This document shows positions 22,324 through 32,107 of a stretch of DNA of 60,000 nt, piece after piece. The stretch lies in assembly GCA_030704615.1 (NCBI GenBank), contig CM060734.1, positions 32,692,042 through 32,752,041 of the forward strand, given 5' to 3'. The notes under the pieces are model-generated. The model worked only from the letters and a program-made list of their open reading frames with translations, was not told where the DNA came from and did not search any database. The DNA is from Takakia lepidozioides. Taxonomy: Eukaryota > Streptophyta > Takakiopsida > Takakiales > Takakiaceae. Within the stretch, counting starts at the first letter, position 1. Each line of letters opens with the position of its first letter. Position numbers and translations under genes: made by a program.

Positions 22324-24263
22324 ATGGCCTCCCAGGCCATGGGCTCCCTTGACGCGGACTTCTTCAGTGAGGATTACCCTGTGCCATTTTCTTACGAGGC
22401 TGGTTTTGTGGTGGTGCATGAACTCGTCCTCGCAACGCAGTTTCGGTTGGAAAATGGAACTCTATTCCTTCAGAGGGAAGTGTACGATGCCAATGGAAAA
22501 CTGCTCAAGTATGCGTTCCAGAAACCTTCGCATACTGCACCAACCACACAATGGAGAGTGTCTCCAGGCAGATACAGGGTGCTTAGTGCTCCTCTGAGAC
22601 AGTCTGCAGGATCGTTCGTAACTCCTAGCACGGCAGCATCAGTGGCCCAGGAGAAAACACCCGTGGTTGTCAAAAAGGAGACGAGTACCGTTAACACTGT
22701 AGTTGAGCTTTTCGACTCATCCTCCGATGACGCATGTGCACTACCGCCCGTGGATCAGCCATGTCCACATGAAGAAGCAGATGTGGAGGAGATCACTAGT
22801 GTCATTCCTAAACTGAAAGCCATGGGTGGGATGGCAGGATTCAAGAGTGAGTTGAGGGGATAGACTGGAGCACTTTCAATATTCAGAGGGTGGCATTCTT
22901 GCCGGAATCTTTTGATGGTAATACTATTTTCGAGCTGCCTCCTCCTGGTCGCGTGGGGGGAATTTCCAGTCTCTTGGAAGGAATGGACAAAAAGCACGAT
23001 GGGCACCCTTGGTGCCGCACAAAAACCTCCAATATTCACAACAACGACAACCTCATATTTAGGCGAACAGTCTGTAATGGGCACCTGAAATGCGAGAACA
23101 TGAAATGCAGACACTTCGCATTGTCAGGTGTGCAAAACCAAAGCGAATGGGATGGTGTCAGTGAGAATCCATTCAAGCCTGGGGTGACACCACCATACAG
23201 TAACACTTTTGTGTGCAAGTTCTGTAGGGTACCACCTTGCTGCCTTGCTTTGTGTGGCGCCAAAATGTATTATGTGGTGCATCGATTCAAAACCCTGACT
23301 AGAGCCTGTGTCCATTTCGGTTTTCACAACCACCCTGTGTCCAAGGGGGATTATAGGGAGAGCGTTGACACAGTCTCGCGTCTGATAAGGCAAGAGTTGG
23401 ATACCAATCCAACTGGAACCACATCTGCAATTGCCATGGGGGCGAGCAAGTACTTTCTGGAAAGCCGTATTCTGTGTGCATCAAATTCGGTTGGAGGAAT
23501 ACTGGAGGGACCAGCTTTGGACATTGTTATGGACCATTTCTCCACTTTGACTTCTCCAAACATTAGGAATCAGGTGAACGCTTTAAGAATGGGCTCTGGG
23601 AGCCGAGGTTATATGGACAATATTATGGATTTGAAGAAAAGGAGCATGTACGACTACATCCAAGATAGCGTTTTCCCGGGACAAGGAGCCAGGAAAGTGT
23701 TCTTGTTCAAAATGTCCACAAAAGGTGAGGGCAGCGGGGTCAGCTTGGTTAAACGTATGCAGAAGGGTGGCGATCTTGGCAGCTGCTTCCTTATGTTCGA
23801 TCACGTCAAGAGGGTTAAAGACTGGACCACAATGGCATGTCATGTTTACGACCCTGTGTATCAGCGGGTCATGACAATTGCAGTGTGGGACATGCAGTCA
23901 GAGGACACAGATTCACAGCAGCTCATGTGGGAAGCTCTCATTCGTGTTATGGCCTCCAATGGTCTCCCATCTCCTAATTTTGTTGGTTTTATGGCCGATA
24001 GTGCTCAAGCTAACTTCAACGCTATCCGCATTGTGTTCGGGACAGGAGATCCAAAAGTGCCAATGCCATTGGACACAATCCCTGGACAAACACACAAAGA
24101 CATACATCAAGCCAGATATGCAGAGTATGCATCGTCAACTGTGCAAACAGTACAAAGACGCCAAAACTATGGGGGAAGCGAATACATTGTTCCAGACAAT
24201 TCGTGCCTGGTGGTACTCATCTGGAGCGGCATCAAAGGACAGCATGAGGGCACTGGAAGACTG
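22324..24263 (+). pseudogene. DDE transposase, N-terminal and catalytic part, interrupted
   Basis: A first frame (22,324-22,863) gives a 179-residue N-terminal region with an acidic Ser/Asp stretch (VELFDSSSDD). A frameshift in the GGGG run near 22,855 leads into the main frame (to about 24,060). This holds a Cys/His-rich region (CNGHLKCENMKCRHFA, CKFCRVPPCC, HFGFHNHP), reminiscent of WRKY-GCM1/FLYWCH-type zinc fingers, and a catalytic region with FDHVKRVKDWTTMACHVYDP and GFMADSAQANFNAI. A second frameshift near 24,060 precedes CHWTQSLDKHTKTYIKPDMQ and RAWWYSSGAASKDSM. The gene is cut at 24,263 by the retrotransposon and resumes at 36,020. Superfamily is uncertain (Mutator-like or KDZ-like). 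Confidence 0.75.
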
Positions 24264-24615
24264 TGTCAAGTTAAATAAGCACAGTGTGAAAACAGCTAGA
24301 ATAAAACTAGTTATTTGTATTTAACACTTGGATTTAGGTCAAGTGTTAAATCAGGTGTCAAGTTTAGTTTGACACCTGGTCTGTCTTATCTTCACGAGAG
24401 CGGCAGTCGCGCGGCTCATCTCTCTCGAGTTGAGCCTGCGCGACCGAGCTCCTTCCTGCGTTTAGAAGCTGTGTGTGTTTATGATGGGAGTGTAGGTTGT
24501 TGTGGGGTGGAGTCCCCATAGCTTGGGGTGCCCCTGGCTCGACTTCTATTTCAAAGAGTGATGATTTTGGTTTCCATGTTTTGTGTCAACAGTGTGTTAA
24601 AGAGTCTTTCTATCA
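24264..24615 (+). repeat. 5' LTR of the methyltransferase element, shared part
   Basis: These 352 bases are identical by eye to 35,582-35,933 and similar to the minus-strand copy at 857. They contain two adjacent perfect inverted repeats: TTTAACACTTG (24,320-24,330) with CAAGTGTTAAA (24,340-24,350), and CAGGTGTCAA (24,352-24,361) with TTGACACCTG (24,369-24,378). Beyond 24,615 the sequence follows the minus-strand copy for about 15 more bases (CTCGAGAGAGATCA) but not the 3' copy, so the true 5' LTR end is unclear, perhaps near the (TA)n at 24,720-24,742. Confidence 0.85.
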
Positions 24616-27600
24616 CTCGAGAGAGATCACCTCTTACCTGTGAGTGCAAGGTAGGAGTTGAGGGTTAGCACTTGTATGATTACCTGTGTGAGAGTAGTGC
24701 TTAGTTTAAGAAGCTTTAAAATATATATATATATATATATATGCAGGTTTCGATCAGCGTTGGTTCTGGCATAAGGCCGCCGGGCAGGACGGAGCTACAC
24801 TGCATGGAAGCAGCCTTCGTTTTGGTCAGTGAGGAGATATCATGGTGGAGCAGCAGGATGATGCGCAAATGTAAGGAAAACTGTGTCTGTTGGTAGCTAC
24901 TGACAACCGCAACTCTGTCCCTGGACTTCTTCTCCGGAGGTGGAAGCCTGTGTGCAGCGTGCATGCAAGAGTGTGGTTGTGACAGGGGAACAAGCGCTTG
25001 CGGTTGCATTACTACTGCAAGTTGGGCACTCGGTGCGTCGCTATAACTGCAATTGTACAGGAGCACTGTGAGAGGCAGATTGTTCTGCAGCCTTGCTATA
25101 CCTGGTCAGTCCAATGGTGACACATCCATACCTTGTTAAAGCAATATGGACAGTTGTCGATGAGGACGGCTCTATGAAGGACACTGCGAGCTAAGAAGGG
25201 CTCGGGTACAAAAGCACACACTGGAGCGTTTAAGCAAGTTAGGGCGGGAAAAAGAAAAACAGGCCCAAATAGCCAAGCACATGAAGTAGTGAATGTTGAT
25301 GGAAGAAACCTGTGACACTCCCATTTTGCTGGAGGAGATCGTTGATTAATTGATGTCCCCGGAGCTTCAGGACAGGCCCTACAATCGCTGGCTAACAAGA
25401 CTGATTTACAAGCAAAACCTGCAGGGCAATCTGCCGAGAGCCTCATCTGCTTCTCGGAGGGGTTTCCGTAAGTTCCTTCTTTCCCAGGCCCTTGTGTCGA
25501 CCTTCTCCATGTTCCTTTGTCTCTCTCACCATCCTGCTGCCTCGGCAAGCTCGCAGTGGAGACCTGCTTGCGGGCTGTTTTCTGGATTTAGAGTGGGTTT
25601 GAAGTATAGAAAAGAACTTGGAGATTACAGTGGGCAGGTCGCAGCCGGTGCGTCCTTGACGTGGAAGGCCACAACGGAGAGGAATGTGGTAGCCAGGGCT
25701 GCTGGAGATGCCCCAGAGTCAGAGGTCGAGATTGTTCCTGAGGTCACCATCCCAGCCATAGTTTCCCCTCAAGTCAAAAAGCATAATTGTTAAAGAAGAA
25801 GGCTAAACGATTGGAGCTTCGAAGGAAGAGGCTGGTGCGCAAGCGCAAGTTAAGGAAGAAAGGCCAATGGCCTCCTTCCAAAATGGCCAAATCAAGAATG
25901 TATAGGGCCCAGGAGGGTTCAAGGATAAGAAGAAAAGAAAGTATCACGTCTGCGGGAGGTCCAACAGGTCCAAGGAGCACACGTACAACACCACAGTAGA
26001 ACCACAGACATCAAAAAAAAAAAGGGCAGCTCAATTCTCAAACTTCACACACAACAGGTGTCGCAATCAACGGCCAAGCTCTTGTATGCTCTGCTGCTCT
26101 GCTCCTGTTGTGCTGAATGTTGGTGAAGTGAAGCTGTGGTTTCGATGTGGCAGATGTGTTGTGCAAGTTCCAGCAACCATCCACGAATCGTTCGATTGCA
26201 GGCCGCCTGTCCATAAGCCATGAGGGTGTTGCGCAGTGCATCTCTTGATCTGCTCTTGAAATCGCCCCTACCTGGACGAACTACCTGGATGTGTTGGGAA
26301 CTCGTAGGTGACTTGGGAGCAGTTATAATGACAAAAGCGTTTTGGTGTTAAAAAAAAAAAAAAAAGCCTTTTTGATCTAATTTAAATGTTTAAAGAGCCT
26401 GGTTGGTCATATCTTTGTCAAATGGACTCCGTTTGACTCAGTTTTTGGGGGAATAGCTGCAGAAAGGGGAAATCTACCTATCTAGACCTGGTTTCTGTTT
26501 TTGGGACTCTGCTAAAAATCTATGGAATTTTTAGAGTGTGAGTGTGCCATGAAAGATCCACAATCTTGTTTCTAGAACCTGTGCTGGTCTATATGAGAGA
26601 CAAATCTGTGGATGTACTCCTTGTAGGCTGGGGGAAGGAGGACGAATTGAAGGGCAGGTCTCTTCTCTTAGCCTGTGCACCAAGGGGACAGGATCTATGT
26701 TTCCCCCAAGGCACTCAGACTGATTTGAGTGGAGAACAGTTGTGACGGTGTGATTGCATACTGGGAGTCAGGCCTTATCAGTAGACAACAGACTGCTTCA
26801 GTTGGCATTGAGGGCCTCATATCGCCTTGGGCCGTCAGAACTCTGTTGGAGCCAGCAGTTCTGCAGCTGTAGGTGAAATACCAAAGTGGGTGGAAGCAGG
26901 TATGGAACACAGCCCAAGACAGCCCCGGGGACCAAGGTGTTCAGCCACAAGGCCGTGGTGTACTGGAGCAGAGGAGCAGGATTCGACACAAGTTTTCTGC
27001 AATCAGACAGGTTTGCAACCGGATACGCCTGCACCAGGGCAACCACGATCTGGGGTTCATCAGCAAACATGTTTGTTGTGCGTGAAGGGAGGCAGTCATT
27101 CGCAATGATGACCCCGCAACCGTCTCAAAGCTTTCGAGTTGAAGACTATCAGACCCTACCCTTTGTTTTCTTTAGTGTTCAGTGAGCGGGAATAGCAGAT
27201 GTTGCATTTGTCTCTACCTGGCAGAAAGAGGAGGAGGGTTGGTTAGAGCGAGCTACTGTAGCTTGGGACAAGGTTAGTGGCAGGTTTCTGGACATAGATA
27301 TACCTCCTACCCCTTATACCATCATGCAGAGCGAGGCACTATTGAGAGAAGTCTGGCAGTTGAATAGCATAGATCAGGATTAGATCTTGCTTGGTCGGGC
27401 TTTCTATTCTTCCCTCCATCTCTTACTATTTTCATACCTTATACTTGTAGTTGCCAAAGCCTCTTGGTGGAGGCCAGTCAGTCCGGGGTTTGGGCTGGGA
27501 TATTCTGCAGGATCACAAGCGTTGCTGCTGGATTTTGGGTGTGGGTGTGTTGATGTTTTGATTTTCTTGTGTGTTGGATCCCCCCCAACACCTGCATGCT

Positions 27601-28150
27601 TGACTGTGCGCCATGTTGGTTTTTGTGTGGGCGCTTGTGCTTTCATAGGGATTAGGCCGGATTTGATCACCGGTCAATCCTAGAGTATGCTGTCGGTGGT
27701 GAGGCTGGATGATGACCAGCAAGACCACCAGTGGTTTCTTCTATGGTGAGGCTGGTTTGATGACCAGCCAACCATAGGAGTTCTTGCGGTGGATGCAGGT
27801 GCAGGTGCCCTGAGCCATTGGGATATGAACCCTTAGACTGCAACAGGTGCCCACCCGTGTCACTATTAGATTAGGTACTAGAGCCTTATAGTGTCACGTG
27901 GAGGAGTGCACATTGTGAGTGTCATTACGGAGTTACCCAAGGGGTTTGGAGGGGAGTACGGCCTACAGGCAGTAACAGTGAGAGTGGGTTCACAAGACGA
28001 GGTATTCGTTTCAGACCACCTTCACCGCCACCCTCAATTACTGTAGAGTCAGACACAGACTCGGAGGCTTCACAACAGGTGTGGCAATTTCCATTCGCCC
28101 ATTGTGTTGTGGGAAACATGGAGGAGATGTATGGAGCTACCAAGGGCCTC
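24616..28150 (+). other. Leader of the element with decayed accessory frames
   Basis: Several coding-like stretches lie in successive frames. 25,350-25,793 ends in an acidic stretch, ESEVEIVPEVTIPAIVSPQV. About 25,940-26,223 is Lys-rich, then Cys-rich, including LWFRCGRCVVQVPA and FDC, with a vague CW-zinc-finger look. 26,886-27,180 has VFSHKAVVYWSRGAGFDTSF. 27,184-27,382 reads AGIADVAFVSTWQKEEEGWL and continues to a stop. None is a family I recognise. A 16-base poly(A) run lies at about 26,348-26,364. The region may be a broken ORF upstream of gag or captured sequence. Confidence 0.5.
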
Positions 28151-29505
28151 GTAGTACTCTGGAGCTGTGGGCACAATCGAGTTGGATGACTTTATCCAGG
28201 AGATTCGACACTGGTGTGATTTGCAGCAGGATGCCAATCCACATCTATTCACCCATTCACCCCATTCATGGCGTGGAACGGGACTGTTCCAGCATTTGGA
28301 AGGCCGCCTATGGACGATTACCACGAGTTCAGGCGAGGACATGAAGCAGAGATTGAGGAGTGGAGTATGTATTGGTCACCTGACTACATCTCCATTACTC
28401 GAGGCACGACGCGACCAGTAGCTTGCCTCAGTACCAATAGCTCCCACTGCCAGCACTAGTAGTGGAGCAAGTAGTGCGTGGTACTTCTGCAGGTGTACCA
28501 GTTCAGAAGTGCTACTACTCTCCTCCCTGCCACAGACTACAACACATGTGCCTAGATTCAACCCGGTGGTGGAGTTCTTCCAGGAGTTGCGGAGAACTAC
28601 CAAGGTGTACGGACAGAGAAGCTGCGAAGTTTGCAAGACTTCCAGCGCAAACCCAGTGAGAGCCTGCGAGAGGCGTACACTCGTATGAGGCGCTTGATAA
28701 GTGTGACCCAAGTTTACTGAAGCTCAGGCAATCCAGTTTTGGTATGGAATTCTGGACAAGGAGCTCAAGAGAAGGGTGCGAGATGCAACCCTGTTACAAG
28801 CAGCCCAACCCACATTTAGCAGATGTGTTTCTGCTGGCTGAGCGATTGAGCTCAACATGGTGGAGGAGCGAGTTGTTACAATTGGATTGGTAGGACATGC
28901 CTGTACTACGGTGCACAGTTGTCAGCCCACAAGCACAAGGACTGCCCAACAGCGTGGTCAGGGGGCAAGGTTGCCCAGCCCATGGAGCTTACACAGGGGA
29001 CCTCAGGTGCAGAGGCCCGTGGCAATCTTTGCATGCCAACAGCAACCAGGGGGTGATTGTTGGACATGGCGGAGGACCCCATGTCAAGAGAGATTGCCCA
29101 GAGAGTGGCAGAAGGCCGGCACAAGCACAGCCTGCACAGTTGCAGTGTGGGCATTGTGGCAAGTATGGGCATGGAGATGCCCAGTGTTATGACTTGCATC
29201 CTGAGTTGCGCCCAGGCCAGTTTCCAAGGGAACAATGGTGGCCGGGGGCGAGGTGGACCAGCCCAAAGAGGACGAGGTGGTCGGGCACGAGGTGCAGGCC
29301 AAGGCAACCTCCACATGGCCAAGGACGCGGAGGTCAGGGTGTTGACCAAGGCATGGCCAATCGGCTTCAGCAGCTAGAGCAGAGGCTCGCTGCCATGGCT
29401 ATAGCTCAGGCGGTACCGGCTCCCAGGCGGGATGGCCCACCTCCTGCTCTGAGGGAGGAGATATGGGCGGAATGGGATTCATGTGCGGAGCAGCACTACC
29501 ATTAG
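28151..29505 (+). pseudogene. gag of the methyltransferase element, frameshifted
   Basis: Pieces in different frames give ELDDFIQEIRHWCDLQQDAN, then a retrotransposon-gag core FNPVVEFFQELRRTTKVYGQ, ESLREAYTRMRRLISVTQ, EAQAIQFWYGILDKELKRRV and DVFLLAERL. Near the end there is an intact zinc knuckle CGHCGKYGHGDAQC (C-X2-C-X4-H-X4-C, about 29,150-29,192). It is preceded by one or two decayed knuckles (HVKRDC; HKHKDC). At least four frameshifts are needed. Gag packages the RNA in virus-like particles; this copy would need help in trans. Confidence 0.75.
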
Positions 29506-29769
29506 AGCAGGTGGAGTCTGCTGCAGCCGTGACTCGAGGAGCAACACGAGTTCCTGAGCCACGAGGTGCAGAGGTGGAGTTGGATCCACAACGTGGGAGG
29601 CAAGCCGTCAGGCAAGGCTGCCTCAGTCATTCACCTTGGCGGAGACAGTGTCAACGCCATCCATGGCACCTAGTTCTCGCCCGACTGTTACCGAGGCGGA
29701 GGTTACTATGCCATTGGGGAGAGCTACCCGTGCAGCACTGACACCTACTACCAGGCTAGTGCAGCCGGT
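29506..29769 (+). other. Gag-protease spacer, no clear frame
   Basis: Pro/Arg-rich short frames only; it links the zinc-knuckle frame to the protease frame, which is the same register interrupted by stops. Confidence 0.45.
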
Positions 29770-30744
29770 GTGTTATTGGGAGCAGCCACCTCTGTGTGTC
29801 AAGCCCCACTGTTCTCGGCAACCATGATTGCGACGCCGGGAGTGAGACCAGCTGCAGTGTTCAGACTAGCAGCAACACTCTGCGAGAGTGGAGAGGTCAC
29901 TTCATCTTCTGCGGAGTTAGTAAAAGGTGTAGTGGCAGAGGGATCCTCGGATTTGAGGGTCAAGACTGCCACGGCAGCGCCCTGGCAAGCTGCAGCTGCC
30001 AGATTGACGGAGCTGCCAGCTAGGCCAGCCTTTGAGCGCGCCATGGTGACACCTGGAGTTGTCTTGTTAGACAACCAGGGAGGCATTTTCACTTTGAGTG
30101 GACCGGCAGGCAAGAAGTACCGGCCACTGCGGGTCTTGTTGGACTCAGGAGCTCAGCCACTGATGTTGGGCAGAGCTGCTATTGCAGGTTTGGGCCTCAT
30201 GGAGGCGGATATGGAGCCTTGTCCTTTCCAGATACAGACATCTCTGGGAGGATCAGAGCAGGCTCGCGGCATGACACGGCATCAGTTGGCTATTAGACTG
30301 CAGCCGGATCATCCTGTAGATGGCTCAGTGATGCGAGCCAAGGCCATTGTGACAGACGCGGTCTCTTACGATGTCCTCGTTGGTGGGGCAGTGTTATACC
30401 CCATGGGCTTCACCCTGGATTTCTGGGAGGAGTCAGCATCCTACAGGCCTGGATGGCAGTCAGGGGATGGTCGCCGTGCACAGCTCCCTGTGACATTCAT
30501 TGGGGGTATTGCAGCTGCTCAGCGGGGCAAGATGCCAACACTAGCCGCCTTCACAGCTGCAGTCAGCTGGCCTGGAGAGTTGCTGGAAGGCAATGCCCAT
30601 GCAGAGGATGTGCCACCTCCAGCAGAGCAGGATGACATGCATGGTACGGCGGAGTTGCCTGCCATGGTTGCTCACACTCCGTTGTGGGTACGAGCAAGGA
30701 TTTGCAGCACGCTGCTGATGGACGGGTGCAACAAGCTTGGTTAG
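29770..30744 (+). CDS. Retropepsin (aspartic protease) domain frame
   Basis: A 324-codon frame with the retropepsin active site LLDSGAQPLMLG at 30,136-30,171 (Asp codon 30,142). It is preceded by a beta-rich FTLSGPAGKKYRPLRV and followed by SYDVLVGGAVLYPMGFTLDF, matching the fold of Ty3/gypsy proteases, which cut Gag-Pol. The N-terminal 100 residues are Ala/Thr-rich linker. The frame ends by running out of register near 30,680, where the methyltransferase frame takes over one register back. This could be a one-base deletion or a programmed shift; no slippery heptamer was found. It is part of a polyprotein, so no own start is expected. Confidence 0.82.
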   Translation: MLLGAATSVCQAPLFSATMIATPGVRPAAVFRLAATLCESGEVTSSSAELVKGVVAEGSSDLRVKTATAAPWQAAAARLTELPARPAFERAMVTPGVVLLDNQGGIFTLSGPAGKKYRPLRVLLDSGAQPLMLGRAAIAGLGLMEADMEPCPFQIQTSLGGSEQARGMTRHQLAIRLQPDHPVDGSVMRAKAIVTDAVSYDVLVGGAVLYPMGFTLDFWEESASYRPGWQSGDGRRAQLPVTFIGGIAAAQRGKMPTLAAFTAAVSWPGELLEGNAHAEDVPPPAEQDDMHGTAELPAMVAHTPLWVRARICSTLLMDGCNKLG

Positions 30745-32101
30745 AAGCTTTTGTACCGTCAGGAGAGGAGGAGAGTGCGGTGATTGTACCAGGGCCACCT
30801 CAGTTGTCGCCATTGGACACCACACCTCTTGTGTGGCAGCGACCGGATGAAGGCATATGCCTTCTGGACTTATTTGGCGGGATCAGCACTGGATTGGCTG
30901 CAGTGCTGCAGGCAGGTGTACGAGTTCGACGTTACCTGTATGTGGAGAGGGATGAGACTGCACGACGCGTCTCACTGCGCCATGTTGCTCAGATGGTGCA
31001 GCAGCATCCTGAGTTGTTGCCGGTGTCTGCAGTTCGTGGATATCAGCAGCCTTGCCAGCAGACATTGCGTTGCTGGGGGCGCAGGATTTGGAGCGGGTTG
31101 GCTCCATTGATCTGGTAGTGGCAGGTTGGCCCTGCCAAGGGCATTCATCAGCCGGGCATGGCAATGGATTGCGAGACTCGAGGACGGGTCTGTTTTGGGA
31201 GATGGTGCGGATTTTGCGCCACTTGCAGCTTCATCAGGCTGTATCTCCGGCATACATCTTGGAGAATGTGCCACTGATGGGTGATTCTCGGGCCAGGGTG
31301 ATGGCCAGTGTGCATCAAGTCCGGTCGTGGCTTGGGTCAGCAGTATTGCTGGATGCAGCTGCAGTGGGGTCACGGGCTCATCGTCCACGACTATGGTGGA
31401 CTAACTTGATGCCACCCGCACTGCTCAAGCGTGCATTTGATGGGGTGCAGCGGCCAGCACACCTCACCGTGGATGGCATTTTGGACACAGGAAGGCAGTC
31501 TCAACGTGTGAGACACGATGACCGTTCGCCTTTGGCAGTGGTCAACAGAGTGGGTCAACCACGAGCAGCATTACCTACACTGCTCAGCTTCCCAGGATCC
31601 CATGCTTTTCGGGATGGTGGACCTGGCCTCCTGTGGGATGCTCAGTTGCAGCAGTTAGTGGAGCCTAATGCCGACGAGCGAGAGCGGGCTATGGGGTTTT
31701 CCACTGGGACCACGGCGGTGCCTTCTCTTTCTGAGGCATCACGTCGTCAGGTGTTGGGGCAAGCAATGGATCTCAATTGCTTGACCTGGATTGTCAGCTT
31801 GGCTATGGCTGAGCAACGTAGAGTGCGGAGTGCACTTCCCTTGATGGTCTCTCTGCCTACCGAGACGGTACAGGCAGCGAGTGGGGGCGAGCCGGTGAGG
31901 ACCACGAGGTGTAGACATCCATGGCACATGTGGGAGGTGCTCGAGGTTCAGAGGGAGTTGGCAGCGAAGGCAGCTGTGATGGATGAGGTTGGGGATTCTT
32001 CTCGGGATGAGGAGGTTCTCAATGATGAGATGATGGGGCAGGATGAGGCCTTGTCATTGACTGAGCAGGAAGGGGGTACTGCTCAAGAGGTTGCAGCATA
32101 G
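30684..32101 (+). CDS. C5-cytosine DNA methyltransferase within the retrotransposon
   Basis: Motif I is ICLLDLFGGISTGLAAVLQA (Asp codon 30,867), binding S-adenosylmethionine. After a one-base shift near 31,035 the frame continues with motif IV DLVVAGWPCQGHSSAG (catalytic Cys 31,133-31,135), a RTGLFWEMVRIL segment, motif VI YILENVPLMG (31,253-31,280), motif VIII VGSRAHRPRLWWTNL, and a motif IX-X region ERAMGFSTG and RRQVLGQAMDLN. The layout around TGLFWE, ENV and SRAHRPRLWW resembles de novo enzymes of the DNMT3/DRM type more than MET1. Position between protease and RT means it is made as part of Pol. It ends at TAG 32,099-32,101, in the same register as RT. As it stands the frameshift inactivates it. 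Confidence 0.9.
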
Positions 32102-32107
32102 CAACCA
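32099..32107 (+). promoter_or_regulatory. Possible stop-codon readthrough site
   Basis: TAG CAA CCA fits the UAG-CAR-YYA context that gives leaky termination in tobacco mosaic virus and in plant cells. The frame before it is the methyltransferase; the same frame after it is open for 1,045 codons through RT, integrase and PHD finger (32,102-35,236). Readthrough would make a longer Pol at a low ratio. Confidence 0.55.

Noticed and set aside
24315-24521. Identical 68-residue frames in both LTRs as a small gene
   Set aside because: They coincide with LTR sequence including the hairpins; identity reflects LTR duplication, not coding constraint.
30660-31060. Programmed -1 frameshifts joining protease to methyltransferase and within the methyltransferase
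   Set aside because: Both shifts are in the -1 sense, but no X-XXY-YYZ slippery site or following pseudoknot was seen, and one falls inside a domain; single-base deletions or sequence errors are simpler.
30684-32101. A host MET1 or DRM methyltransferase gene
   Set aside because: It sits between retroviral-type protease and RT frames inside a bounded LTR element, without UBA, BAH or targeting domains.
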